From NCBI GenBank assembly GCA_030248295.1, contig JASANH010001684.1:124001-188000 (forward strand): a stretch of 64,000 nucleotides of DNA. The letters run 5' to 3'. Both the position numbers and the translations under genes were made by a program. The DNA comes from Mesodorylaimus sp. YZB2_4. Its lineage: Eukaryota; Nematoda; Enoplea; Dorylaimida; Dorylaimidae. This document shows, piece after piece, positions 10,711 through 23,716 of this stretch. Below the pieces are notes generated by a model that was not told where the DNA came from, ran no database searches, and worked only from the letters and a program-made list of their open reading frames with translations. Positions within the stretch are counted from its first letter, which is position 1, and every line of letters begins with the position of its first letter.

Positions 10711-13700
10711 TTAAATCCTTCTTGCATCTATGGCTCCAGTCGAATTTCTTCGCCTCCCAGTGGGACCTAAAAAGCCTAACTGAAAAACTTATCCAAAATG
10801 GCAAAATTATAAAGTAACCTTTCCCGCCCCCAATGCCATATGTTTTTCTTGGATTTCCAGGGCACGCAGCGACTCCAATCAAGTGCTTCTTCCAACCAAG
10901 GTCGTCGTTCGGGGTGACGTCCTTGTGGCATAACAGGCAACGTTCCACTGAGGAGCCTGCTCTCGGAGCTAAAATGGAACGTTATTCTTTTAAGGAGTTA
11001 ACCAGGATGGCCAGAATTACTTACGTTGACATCGTTTCTGCACTTGATGACGTTTATATTCCTCTTCGAGCAATGGTTCTTTGCAACGCGGACATGGACG
11101 AAAGATGTTTTTTCCAGAACATTCATGAAAATAGTGATCTTTCAATGCCGCAATTTCGACCACCTGAAACATTGCCTGTGGGCTGAAGCTCTAAAATCAG
11201 TTCACCCCAGGAGGTAAATGTCGAAATAGCTCATCTTAAGCAAACACTGCCTGTTTCTGAATGCAGAATCCACCAACGTCTACCAACCCTTTTGGCTCCG
11301 CGATATCAGCCCCCTTGTAATCTGCAGACACGGCCTCTGTTTTCACGAGTGACAAGTTAGTGCTTGCTAGCAGAAACTGCAAAGAAGACGCTGACGTGAG
11401 TTGGACTTCCAGGCAGCTATGCTTTCAGGTTGCGAAACATTTCTTGGGTGCTTGTGATTCCTAAAGATCAGCCTGACTATATGAAAACCCAGGAAAATGG
11501 GTCTCTCCCGATCAGAGACCGACTAGAGTCAAGCTTAACAGAATCTTCTTCCCCGCTACTCGTCCTAAGCCCGTTCCCTTGGCCGTGGTTAGGTTGGACT
11601 GAAGCAGACAAATCATGTGACCCTCTGCCGGCAGGCCATGGCGAGTGGTAGAGAGTAATCGATGCTGTCCCCTGGCTGGGAAACGTCAACCCCTCGGGTT
11701 GATGTTTCTAGGTATAGTCGCGAGAGTTGCCTACCTCCAATCGGAGTTTTTGTCCCACTGCGCGGCCGCACTCTCTCCTACGCCAGCCGGCATGGTTGCA
11801 ATCACCTGATCATACCTTTTTGCAAAGTTGACATTTGGTTAGCATGGGACAATATTTCAGATAGTGCATGTCCAATGTTTCTTCATCGAATTTCGAGCTG
11901 ACTTCCCCGCAAAATACACACATCCTAGAAAATTGCACACATTTTTCAAGTACTGGTAGAATGCACGTGAAGCTCTTACGGATGACTCTCTTCTGAACCG
12001 CGCGCATTACCTGGGCTTAGACCAGTCTTAAAATGAGAAATATGACGATCGATCCAAAGAAGCATCTAGGGTTTTAATGCTTACCGAATTTGGTGTCTTT
12101 GGCCGATGACTATGCAAGCTATGCGATGTCAGTTGTCGCTTCAGCTCATCGTTTTCGCGTTTCAGTTTCTCAATTTCCGTTTCTTCCCGTGTAAAGCTCT
12201 GAAAATAGATGAATTCTCGAATAAGTTTCCAAATTCTGACTCATTAACAGAAGTCGTTTCCTGAATTTTTCACCCACAGACATGACCAGTTTCTGCTAGT
12301 TTTCCCTCCTTGAGCTAAATTAGCTGGCATTCTGCTCCTTTGGACTCTCGACCTATCTTGGCGGATTCGCGGTCAGGATCGGGATCCTGAACGAACGCTA
12401 GCGAGACACAGCAACTGATCGTGAGAATCCCCAGCAAGCATGTAAGGCACACAGACAATGGCAATACCTGTTGCCGACCAGGCAATGGCGCCGCCAAATT
12501 TGGTCCCATTTTGCCATCAATGCGATCGAATTCATCGAAAATAGTCTTATATAGTGGCCATTTCTTCTTCGTAGAATCATTATTTCGGGGCAGATATCGA
12601 CGAACCTTCTCTCTGTTACCCATTTTGTAAATGTGGGACAGAATTCGGATACCCGTTTGTCGCACTGTAGCATCCGTGTGTTGCAGGCAAGAAATGGCAA
12701 ATGGACAAATTTTATCCTCGGTCAAGTCCCTAAATGAAGAATTTCGGTTCTACCCAACTGCTGCGGTTTTTTGAGCGGGCTTTCTGGGAAAACATCATGA
12801 GGCACCCCGTTTATTGGGGCAGAACGCTGTTGTTAAAAAAGGTCCATCAAATTGAACTTACAGATCCGAATTTGGCGCGTCATTGTTGGTGATAATACGT
12901 TCTGCAAGTTCAGCATGAGCCTGGTCGATTTTCTGATGCCCGCTTGCTTTAAATGGACGAAGAAAACAGGCTGCGAATGACTTTGCAATCTAAATACAAC
13001 CTTTTAAATTTTAAAGGGTGTCCAAAACTGCAGCGGAAGGTTTTACTTGAATTTCAGTTTTGCTGACTGCGTTTTCAGCGAATTCCATACTTGTAGGGCG
13101 AAATCTAGGGTCCTGCAACGATTCCGTAATAATTACTAGCGATGTTATGCTTAACCTCGCGTATGTGAGCTCTCTAGCAGAGGATTCAAGTGGAAAGAGG
13201 TTCAAAATTAAAAATCAAGACAGCAAAAAATCCCTGGGGTGCGGGTCCCGCTAAAGGCTCAACTTTTGCGTGAGGGACTGTAGAGACTTGTGTATGTATC
13301 AGCCTGTAGGTATCGCGCATAGATCGACTAGGTAGACCCGCACAGGCGTGCATGTGTCTCTCCTTTTCAAAACGCCACTGCAGCAGTCATCGATTCGATT
13401 CAGAATCAGTCATAACCCTAAATATGGACCGAAGTAAACACTGGGGCTTACGCTGACAGAGTCGCCAGCTCTGGTGACCAAAATATAGTAAGTGCGCTCA
13501 GAAACCAATGAGCCGCCCATTTTTGCGATTCTAAAAAAATTTGGCATTTTATAATAGTTTTTTACAGGCCTTATGCTACTTACTTGTACTTGGGCAAGAA
13601 TGTTAATAAAATGTAGCGCAGTACACCAGTTGCTTCCTTGTAGACCTGAAAAACAAACTGCATGGAGGCAATATGGTTCAAAACTACAGCATAGTGCAAC

Positions 13701-16700
13701 AGGGGAGGGATAAAGATGTAACACGCCCGGATCCGAATTTGGTTGGAGTGGCATGACTCACCAAGCCAAGACCAGGGCAGCCATCTAATCCTAAGTCATC
13801 TGGCTGGTGCGAGGCTGAAACATTAGCCTGGTGGGTGATCGTCAGCATCAGCCTCGTGGTTTCTCTGTGTAAATATTTTTTAATGCTTGACGCCTCTAAT
13901 CTTAAGCCCCACAGACTAACTTGAGATGGTAGAACAAGATAGCTCAGACCACCTGCAGACAATTAGACACCAACCTTGCCTGCATGTAAGTCGGCAGCGT
14001 GCACTGTAGGCAGATGCATTCTCACTTTCCCCCTCTTAGCTGGTCGACATCCCCACTCGGGTGTGCTGTGGCTCGGGAGTCGCCTTCGCATTCTCTAACT
14101 ACCCGCTGGGCTTGGTGCCAGCAATGTCAGAAAAGCCATAAACAATGACGTCATTAAAAAAAACCAAACATACATTGAATATTTTGTCCTTCAATGTTTT
14201 TTGCAGAAGCTGCATGGTAGGCGTCAAAACATTGTAGGCGTCATCCCTGTCGTGAAAACGATGCTGATCCAGGTAAGCGTACAGATCCTGCAGACCTTGT
14301 TGCCGTTCTTGCCAGTGTTTCGAAGTGCAAAGTCTGACCTGCGAGAAACAGAAAAAATACGTATGACAGATTCTATAGGTCCGCGAGATCAAGTGATTTG
14401 ATATTCGTGGTCACTGATTTATTCCAGTTTTTGATATTATACTTCGCTATTTTTCATCTCCTCACGTGTTTGGTGTGCGCGCACCCACGCGAACATGCGC
14501 TGTCTGACGATGTCAAAATATTATGAGCAGCAGGCGCGAATTTCGAAATATTGATTACCAAAGAAGTGCAAAATGATCAAGGCGTCTTGCTTACCATTTT
14601 TGGTCCGAATGTATTCATCGCTTGCGTCAGCTGGGACACGTCTTTTGGATGCAGTCTGTAGATTGTTTGCTCGTCATTTTCATTATCGCCCGCAGTCTCA
14701 TGGTCTGAAACAGATTTGCTGTACAGCTGTGTTTGCCTTCACCAACTTTCTTAGCTTGTCTCTAAAGGCTTGTAAAACAGTCTGATATAAGTGTGTTGTC
14801 TTGCAGCCGCGATGGCTCAGTTTAATTTTAAGGCGTTGGTACCGCTTTTCCTGGGCCAGCAACCCTGACCAGGAGGCCGAACTTCTGTTCCAGCTGGGGA
14901 TGGAAGTTTGGTAAGCCCGTTCTCACAATCCGACGGGGAATCGGTCGTCGACGGCGATTTAGTAAGTCCGTCGCTGGCCTTGTACACCTGGCTCTGGGCT
15001 ATTCACTCGTACCAGTAAGTGGCGGACGAGTGGGGATAAGGAAACTGGTTCTCGAACGTTACTCAAAAAAGGGTCCCTCTCTTCTCGCCTAGCATCATCC
15101 TGGGACACTTGTGCAGGCACAGGATGCCTTCGTGTGGCGGTGCTCCTAGTGGAGACACACACGGGGAAGGTGCCGTGAGAGCATCACCTGGCTGGCGGCC
15201 TAGCTTATCATATCATTCTTGACTGCTGGCCGACTATAGGCAAAACGGGTTGGAAGTCCCGTGGGGAACTGGGGCGACACAGGGCTTAACCCACAACAAA
15301 TTTTAAAATAGGTCGTTTCTAGTACAATAATGTATACACTGTTGCTTATCCTACGTATATACTGTTTGTGCAGCAGATATTCATCAAGAAGGCAGCTCTT
15401 TGCTGCCGCGTACTGTACCAATGATTTTAGCTTCCCTTCCTGCATGTAGATACGTCCCCGCAGTACAGCATGGAAACACTACTTAGTCTTCACTTGCAGC
15501 CCCTTCTCCACACAAACAGGTGTACTGCGCCGTATAGTTTTATGCGTAGACACGGCATGTACCCACGGTTCATGCATTCTCGCGTCAGTGGCGCAATAAA
15601 GAGGCTCTAGCTCGACCGGTCGCCTGTACATTCAGTGGGTCACCAAAGGGTCGTCTACAGGGTTTGAGAGTGAATACGGCAAGGATTCCAGTTTGCAAAA
15701 CACTGTAACTCGCATACCAATTCCTTCGTCAGGTGGGTACTCGTCGTACCGATTACCATGATCTATGCGTGGCAATTTCGAATCGTTATCATCGCTGAAT
15801 TGCCTCGTTCTAGCCTGTTGTTGCCTTTGTTGTTGACTGGAAAGAATAGTTAAGAGTGTTACAAAATCATTAAGGGCCATTTCTCCACCCCATTTTGTCA
15901 TGACCTCTGTCTCCCATCGTTAAAAGAAGGACGTTGCGGAAGATTGTCAAAAAACAATTTTGAAATACTGTATTTGCTTCAGTTAGGACTGAACAGTACG
16001 ATATTTTCAATGATAACTATCACTCGCTCATGACTAGATTGCTAAGCATTCCCCCAAAATTAGCTGAGGGTCACAACTACTGTAAGCACGACGTGGCGTC
16101 GACGTTTGCTACCATTGCAGATTCTTAAGTTCAGGGCGTAGGCAGTTCTAACCTGATCTATCTCGAAACAGCGAACCACTGTACAAATTTCTGGTAGCAG
16201 TCGCACCCTCATCCAATCTGTAGTTAGGCTTTTTGCGAGCTGCTCACCTGAGACAATGTGTCTCATTTTACTCTTCTTCTTTTACATTGCCTCGTGTTCA
16301 CTTGTGAGTACCTTTATCCCCAAAAAAAGTACTGTAACATGGGTCCACCCCGACTCGCATTGTTCTACAATGCTATGCTGCATATTCCATCTCAGCTACG
16401 CTACCAAAGCACCTGTAGAGGCGGGCCTGGGTCGCGGAGATCGATGCACAGTAGTCAATGACTTTTCTCGCAAGGGAACATCGCCAGCCGTCAGGATGAA
16501 TTTTACAAAACCAAAAATTGCGATTAGTTCCTGGGTGTATCAAAAACGTCTGGCCAACTGGCCAACGTCTGGCACTGTTCAGCGCTCAAAGTCCAGCGAA
16601 ATTTTTGAATTCTTCTGGATTTTTTTGGGTTTTTTGAGGAGGAAACCCGAAACCCGAGTGTTCGAGAACACTGCGCGGTTTTCTCAACACTCGGCTTTCT

Positions 16701-19700
16701 TATGACACAAAAGTTCAAAAATCTATGGCACTTTAGGCGCTGACCACTGGTCCAAGCGCCTCCAATATTTCGCACAGAGCTTTCTTTTACATCTAACAAG
16801 GAACATATTACAATTTCTGGTTTTGCAAAGTTCGGTTGGCGATCTTCCCTTCTCAGAGTTTATCAAACCCCCACTTACTGTCTGATGGCGGGCAAAACCA
16901 TGTTATCTCTGTCCAAATATGGGTTGCTTTTTGAGCCAGAAACTGGACGCTTATGAGCTGGTGCAGACTCGGAACGTTTCAGTCGGGATGGTGGTCTCGA
17001 TGTCTTTGGAGAAAGATGGTCCAAGCCGAGATCACGTTTCTAAAGGGAAGGTAACCGTGTAACGGATTGAAGTTGTATTCATAAATATTACCACTAAAGA
17101 CATCAATGATTGTTGATCCCTCCCTGATCATATCGATCAATTTATCAGAAAGTGATTAGCACATACCCTTTAATCGGAACCCCCCAGATTTGACAACACT
17201 TTGCCAAATGAGTATAAAAAAATCAACTTTTCGTTTCTCCAGGGACAAAAATAGAAGGATTGCCGTTCAAAAGTGAAAGAATATTGGAAAAAACTTCAAA
17301 CATAAAAAAAGTTTTCCCTTTAGCATTTTGACCTTTTAAAAACCACGAAGTTGGGACTATTTGAGTGGGATCTATTCGCATCTAGAAAAAAAGCCTTATT
17401 GCGACTGGAGGCTGGCTACAGGGCGAGTGCATGAACCTGATCATGATTTATCATTGATCAACCTGGGAATTATTTGTGCCCCTGATAAATCATGATCTGC
17501 ACTGTCACTGTTTATTTCTCACGTGAACGCTTCAGCGCACTAAGATCGTGGGACACACAGGAAATATAGCATCAGGCTGATGGCTTTGGTTCAAGTATGC
17601 GCCTGATTTGGCCTCTGCGTGACTTGATCACAATATCTAATATGGGCAGATCGCACAGCGAGTCTTGTGCGATCATGAGCGGTGCCCACTGATCGATCGC
17701 AATCGATTAACGATCAGCACAAAGTAACGTACCTCTTCCTCAGACAGCAGTTTCGACAATTCAACATCGTGGTATGTCCGATTACGAATTCCATCCATTT
17801 CGTTTTTGTAATGCTCGGCCTTGTCATAATCTTCCTCCTCGATTGCTGCTCTTTTCTCGCTGTGTAGTTTGTCAACGCGTTCGGCGGCATAAAATTAAAA
17901 GTTCCTTGATAAGTGAGCTCAATGTGTGATATCCTTTGTAGTATTAAAACAAGGTGAATAAATTTGAATTTCGCGCATTTTTTACAAATACAAAGTCCCT
18001 CAGGTCCCTCATTGATCTCTAGGTTTTTGGACAAGCAACTTAGGCGGGAAGTTTAAATTAGGGATATTCTTTCCTTACCACATGTAATTTATCAATTGCT
18101 ATTTTTAATCGCTTGGCTTTTTCGAACTGTTCATCTCTAACAGCCGCTTTCTTTTTGACATCCAGCATGTGGATGACAGTGCGCATTTCTTGGCCATAGC
18201 TCATTCCGTACATTATTTTCATTTCTTCTGCTTTCCTAAAACGACTTATCAGTTTGTGCAGCCTGTGCCAGATTTTGGATGACCCGCTGCAGTATATCTA
18301 TGGATTCCAGGACTCAAATTCTACAGTAGTCAGGTCGCACTTACTTGGAGTCATAAGGCCGTTGGTCGTGAATTGAGGGGTTAATGTTCCTCCTTCCCCG
18401 CCCCATCCTGTTAAGCGTGGACACTGGCGGTGGGGGCGGTGGTGGAAGAGGGGGCGGAGGAGACGGCGGTGGCGGTGGCGGCGGCGGAGGAGGTGGCGGC
18501 GGCGGAGGAGCACCTGCTGGTTGCGTCTCACGGTGAGGGATGACAGGCTCGAAGTCAGTTTCAGAATCGCTGGCGTCGCTGTGCTGAAATTGGAAGCAAG
18601 GTAAAAGAGAAATGAGTGGGAGAGGGAAAAGGACTTACCTTTGGTCCATTTGGATAGCCCATCACAGTCACGTTCATCAGGGCAACCTGCGGTGAATAGG
18701 GCATGGTCAAGATAGCATATTACAATTGGGGGACAGCATATTACAATTGATATACAGTATATGTGCCAGTTGAGGCACTATACATACACTGTACAGTAGC
18801 ATTGTGTCAAGTTGCTTTGTTTGTCTTATCATTCGATTTGATACACTCTCTGCATTCTAGACGAGGCAGATACCTATCGACTTGGTGCTCCAGCCTTCTA
18901 TGACTAAGCGGCCAGGACTGGCGGTATGTCTCGCAATGGATCAATGCCTGCTGCATGATGACACTATCAAGAAGCATGCACCACAAAACATTGCAGCAGC
19001 TCAGACGCGAGGAAGCCGCGGTGGCTCACTTGGTTAAGGCCTTCGCCCCGCATTGCTTGGGCCAGCAACCCTGACCGGGAGGCCGCAGTTCTGTCCGGCC
19101 TGGGGACGGCAGTTTAGTAAGTCCGTCGCTGGCCTTTCACACCTGGCTCGGGGCGACTCACCCTCGTCAAGTTGCGGACGCCCAGCGAATAAAGAATCAG
19201 GAAACTGGTTCCCGAACACCAGTCGGGAAGGTCCCTCCCCTTCTCGCCCAGTATCATCCTGGGACGCTGATGCTGGCACAGGATGCCCTCGCGTGGAGGT
19301 GCTCCTAGTGGAGGCACACAGAGGGAAGGTGCCGTGATAACTGGTCACCTCACGGCCTCGCTTATCTTATCATGACTGCTGGCCGGCTGTAGGCAAAACG
19401 GGTTGGAAGTCCTGTGGGGAACTGGGGCGGCACGGCGGGCTGGGGCCTACCTTACGAAAATAAAAAAGCTTAGACGCGGGCGTAGCATAGTCCTACCATA
19501 AAGCCGACCATACCGTCAGTGTACACAGTACGAGACCCATTGCCAGCAGGAAGGTTGCTGTTCTGGTTGTCTAAACCTGACATTGAATGCACCTCAATCC
19601 CGCTCCTCCAACGTATGTCCACCTGCAGCCAAAGACCTAAACAGGGATTGACCCCTGCCCCCCCCCCCCCGACAACAGGTATGTCCTTGGACATGGATCC

Positions 19701-21191
19701 AACACCATTTTTGTCAGTCAGTTATAGTCAAAGGCAGTGACTAAAATTACTGTGTCAAGGTTTTTACACAATCTTGCTTCTATTTCTTATTTATGTTGTA
19801 AAAGTTTGTTTTACTCCTCAGTGTGATACATATCACGTTATATTGTTCAATGCGCTTGAAGTTCGCGCTAAAACGACTTTCGCGCAAATTTTTAAAGAAT
19901 CAATTTCAGAAAATGGTTTTAACTCATTTTTTGTCCGTCTCAACCTCGATCCCCTCCCATATGGCTGGTTTATTTCCATATCTGTGACCCTTCCCCTTTC
20001 GCCAATGCTAGTCCCAGCCCTTCCAATCCCACTCCATCTCTCACCTGACTGAACGGATTGTGCTCATTTTTATAATTCTCATGGACCATGAACTTAATGA
20101 ACGATCCACTGCTCTCGACTCGGATATTCTTCAATTCCCTGGTCTTATAATCAGACTCGGCATTGTCTTGGAAACTGACTGTGCCCAATTTGTTATAAGT
20201 GGCCTTGGACCACGATGTGTGGTCACTGTGCGCACGGCCAACATAAATGTCCACTCTGGTGGCTGAAACACAAACCCTTGTATGATAGATGGGTCGCCGG
20301 GGAGAGCACTTACGAATGAAAGTATGGTGGCACAATAGCTGCATACTTTCCACGGTCGAGTGTTGATGTAATTTGAGCACGATTTCCTGCGGGAAATGAC
20401 AGTACCTGAAACACAGCCAAGGTTAAACGATGGGTATGGCATAGGTGTGTTCGTCTTGTGGACCAGGGTACTTGGTTGCCTTCATTGGCCGCTGTATGGG
20501 GATCTCCAGGCGAGACGGAAACCTGTCTGGTTGATGTATCTGGTTCCTGATGAGGCCTGCTGAAGTTTTTCTGAAACCGGGCGCTTCCACAATGTTAGGC
20601 AAGACCTGACTAGATTTTGAGCTTGGTGTGGCCCACCAGTCCACAAACATGTTGTTATTTGGGCCTGATCATGAGGGCAGTCTCTCGGACATAACAACAA
20701 AACCAATTTCATCATTTCTGAATGAGGGTGGGCTCCTGCAGGGAACGGACCAAGTCGTCAACCAAGCAAGGCCTGTCTCGAAGCATCAGGGTCATCCACC
20801 CACTTCCATTCTCATACACGTACAGTATGAGCCCCTCCAAGGCCACCTCTGGGTTTTAAAGAAAACAAACTCATGTTTATTGAACCACATCACTAAACGC
20901 AGGCATTATCACTGGTGGTTGAACGGACTACACATCACAAAACCCATATATAACAATTCAAAATCTGAAAAAGGCGGGAAAATGTACATTCGAAACTGCT
21001 CCTCCCATTGGCCCTGTCATGCACGCTTTCCCATCTCACCAGCCCCCACCCAATGCAACCTACTTTGACGACACCCATCCACTTCCACTCCTCATGGCCG
21101 AATTCACCAATTCCACTTCCTCCCCGAACGCATCATCCTGGCTCGATACGTAGACCACGCGATATTGCAGTCTGTTAGGCTCGGAAGCCAT
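10711..21191 (-). CDS. CEP104: CEP104, centrosomal/ciliary-tip protein, ~21 exons
   Basis: Exons (5' to 3'): 21191-21064, 20405-20314, 20262-20045, 18686-18639, 18583-18345, 18235-18079, 17888-17733, 17039-16879, 15836-15718, 14704-14595, 14338-14174, 13645-13584, 13530-13452, 13169-13047, 12989-12862, 12729-12468, 12198-12085, 11924-11816, 11163-11025, 10968-10819, 10766-10711; about 940 residues (human 925). Domains in order: N-terminal jelly-roll (YRVVYVSSQDDAFGEE, FPQEIVLKLHQHSTVESMQL), a poly-proline insert, coiled coil (EKRAAIEEEDYDKAEHYKNE), TOG array (VRLCTSKHWQERQQGLQDLY to LYKTIFDEFDRIDG), coiled coil, and C-terminal zinc fingers (CVFCGE, CQLCKK, CPRCKE, CLLCHKDV). CEP104 binds tubulin and EB1 at plus ends and the ciliary tip. 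An SxIP-like SKLP is in exon 9. Two junctions are odd: the exon 6/7 intron ends in AT, and exons 17/18 are out of phase, so a small exon may be missing. An upstream in-frame ATG three codons earlier is possible. Confidence 0.95.
11500..11725. repeat. SINE-related fragment
   Basis: The stretch GGCTGGGAAACGTCAACCCC then TCGGGTTGATGTTTC matches the reverse complement of 40,980-41,060 (CATCAACCCGAGAGG...CCCAGCCAG). Related shorter pieces lie near 62,485-62,540 and 13,800-13,860. It fills CEP104 intron sequence between exons 18 and 19. Confidence 0.55.
14806..15305 (+). mobile_element. tRNA-derived SINE, family A copy 1
   Basis: Starts GCCGCGATGGCTCAG, an A-box-like head, and shares with 19,015-19,470 and 40,801-41,885 the blocks GTAAGTCCGTCGCTGGCC, GGAAACTGGTTCTCGAAC, GGTGCTCCTAGTGGAG, TGACTGCTGGCCG and GGCAAAACGGG, in that order. 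It ends in an A-rich tail. It lies in the CEP104 intron between exons 9 and 10, antisense to the gene. Confidence 0.85.
16471..16851. mobile_element. MITE with CAAGGGAA termini, copy 1
   Basis: Left end CAAGGGAACATCGCCAGCCG and right end TTGGCGATCTTCCCTT are inverted copies of each other. Inner blocks (GTCTGGCCAACTGG, CAATATTTCGCACAGAGCTT) recur in 41,098-41,579 and 57,560-57,995. It lies in the CEP104 intron between exons 8 and 9 and has no open frame of note. Confidence 0.8.
19015..19470 (+). mobile_element. tRNA-derived SINE, family A copy 2
   Basis: Begins GCCGCGGTGGCTCACTTGG with a Pol III A-box-like word and ends near an A-rich tail (AAAATAAAAAA). It shares the full block order of copy 1. 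It accounts for much of the 1.36-kb CEP104 intron 3. Confidence 0.88.
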
Positions 21192-22174
21192 TCTTGGCAT
21201 CGACTGCCTTTTCCAGCGACGAGAGCAGTCCCCGTGCTCGCCTTGCCTCAGTATCCTCTTCATAATAGTTACCCCGAGCAGCTGGCATGGGAGTGTTGCC
21301 ACGTCGAGGTCTGTTGCCGGGTGACTAAATACTTACCTCCGCCCTAATGAGCGGGCGGGCCACTCCAGAATCCCATATATAAATAGATACGACCGGGCAA
21401 ACTCAAAGGCGGCACCCTGTTGAGCTAAGAGGTACAAATAAGAGCAGACTAATTACAACCGATCACAGCTGCAGTTGCCGAGGAAACAGATTTACACACA
21501 CCCTGGCTGGCACCTCCTTATTTACATCAGTACCCTTGCCAAAAGACGGCGCAATAACAAACCAGGACAAGAGCAGTCGATCGATCAAGTTTGTCACGAG
21601 ATACTTCAATTACAACAAAACACTTGTCATAAGTGAGGAAAACAATGCATCGCCTACAATAGGCACTGTTGAGTGCACATATCACACCAACAACACAAGA
21701 GTACTGATCAAAAAGGGAACAAAACTGAAATTGATTGAGCTGTCACTTAGTGCCAAGTTCATAATGGGTGTCCACCAAAATCACACGAGCTGGCCCACGC
21801 CCTAGCAAGAAACCTGCAGCAGGCCCTACTGTCCTCTAGAAAAGGACAGCTCGCCCAGGGCGCTTTATCAGGATTCAGTGGAACGCAGTACAGCCCGCCA
21901 ACACCAGAATGGACTTTACGTGAGCACCCATCGGATAGAAAAAAAAAATCTGATAATACCAGCAGTAAATTTCCTTGCCCATGCGCGCACACCATTCATC
22001 ATAAACAACGGAAGAAAGGATGGAATTCATTCAATTCTTTTCCTTCCGAAAACTACATCCAAAGTATTAGCTATTTTTCACAGGCACTCAATACAATACC
22101 CTTCCACCAACCTCAGATCGACCCTCCACCGGAGAGCTCGATCTGGTCTTTCTCCACCAGAAGCGACCCCCTGG
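21192..22174. other. Spacer between CEP104 start and the KLF-like gene; no gene identified
   Basis: It should include the CEP104 promoter. A TATATAAATAG at ~21,375 points the other way (plus strand). Open plus-strand frames at 21,536-21,805 and 21,878-22,330 encode proteins with no recognised motif, and the second overlaps the KLF-like last exon, so I do not call them genes. Confidence 0.5.
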
Positions 22175-23716
22175 TCACTCCAACGACTCGTCAATATCGT
22201 CTTCTTGTGGTTCAATAATCGTTATTTTTTGAACAGTCTCTCGCAAATGAGTTTTCACGTGTTTCATTGCGTGATCTTTGCGAACAAATTTTTTTCCGCA
22301 AACGGAGCATATAAAATTCTTTGCGCCTAAAATATAAAAAATGAGATAAAACTTAAAGAACAAAGCTTTATGAACAGAAGGACTAACCATCATGAGTGCG
22401 TTTATGTCGTCTCAATTCGTCCGAGCGAGTGAAAGCTTTAGAACAGTTTTCAAAGTCGCAAGCGAATGGTCGTTGGCCGAAATGAGTACGGAGGTGAGCT
22501 GAAAAGCATTGATTAGATCAGTTGGTGTTAATGTAACCAGCGCACCCAGGCGGTGGGCGTGGGAGACAAGCAGCTCCGACTGGAGGAAGGCAAGTCTTGC
22601 GATTACACCTGCCATAGAAAAATCAAATACTACGAGAACTACAACTCTTTACATTATTTAAATTTAAAAAAAAGCGGGAAAATTAGAAAATGATCCCCCT
22701 GCCATAAGCACTTGCTTTAGAGAAAGGAAGAGAATCGTTTCGTAAACCCAAGCCATTCTGATTCCACTAAGAAAAACAAAGAATCAACTCACCTGTCATG
22801 TGAGAACGCTTGACATAAGCTTTATCGCAACCTTGGTGCGTACACTTGAATCGTTTAGGGGAAGGCGAATCAGTTTTAGTCGTAATATTGTCCTGCATTT
22901 GCTCTGGTGCATCTGTTTCTTTCTCGATTACGATCGATCGTTCCGGCTCAGCCGACACTATCTTACTGTCGGAGAGAACTAGAAACAGATAAGAGTCAAT
23001 TTAGTACTGCTGGATGCCAGGATATTCTGAAAGGAGAATTCACCATCCAAACCCGCAGAGTATACCTACGCAATTCGTTAAAGCAACCGAATGCTAATGC
23101 CATACGACTACGAATACAAAAGCCCAACCTACAGTAGAGTTGACCATGGGCAGTTTGTCATTTTCTAGCCGACCCCCAAAAATGTGAAACCCTGGACGAA
23201 CGCTAATTAAAACATACCGATTGTTTCCGTTTTAGGGTTTCTACTCTGCCAATCGCCCATTCTGGCGATAGTACTCGCCGATTTCTGCGTCATATCTCGA
23301 ACAATAATATTGCCGTAGACCAAAACTGGTTTAGATTTCTGCCTCGTATTTGTTGCGCTTGGACAATTGATTGGTTCATCATTCGATCGTATCCCATTAA
23401 TAGCCGTATTCGGCTCTAAATTTGACACAACATTGAACGAATTCACTGACAGAGAATCGTTTAGATTATTGAAATTAACCGACGTGTCCCCATTATTAGA
23501 GCTGCCGGTCAAAGCTAAATACTGTTCGTACGGTATTTCGACAGTTTGCACGCTACTTTCTCCATTAGGTTCCAATAATGGAATACGAACAGTGATCCAT
23601 TGTTGAGCAGAAGACTCTGTCAACCCATCGTAGACCAAAAAAGGATTGGGAGGTTGCTTATGAAATGAAGCTGTTGACGATTCGATTGGTTTTGGCAAAA
23701 TTGGCCGCAAAGACAT
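22175..23716 (-). CDS. Three-C2H2-finger transcription factor, KLF/Sp-like
   Basis: Four exons, 23716-23218, 22978-22793, 22498-22388 and 22326-22175, all GT-AG and phase 1 throughout, give 315 residues. Three C-terminal zinc fingers have the KLF/Sp layout: [18 protein letters not shown] (Cx4C), [20 protein letters not shown] (Cx4C) and [19 protein letters not shown] (Cx2C), each with Hx3H. The recognition segment TRSDELRR of finger 2 is nearly identical to that of KLF/Sp proteins, which bind GC/CACCC boxes. The linkers are unusual (HFGQRPF, HDGAKNF), and no Sp-type buttonhead box is visible. The first ~200 residues are Ser/Asn-rich and without a recognised domain. The tail is acidic ([12 protein letters not shown]). 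I chose ATG 23,716 because the upstream in-frame ATG at 23,851 runs through a likely splice acceptor. The neighbour at 24,184 diverges from it. Confidence 0.87.

Noticed and set aside
20628..21068. 146-residue plus-strand open frame
   Set aside because: It overlaps CEP104 intron 1 and the end of its first exon antisense, and shows no known motif.
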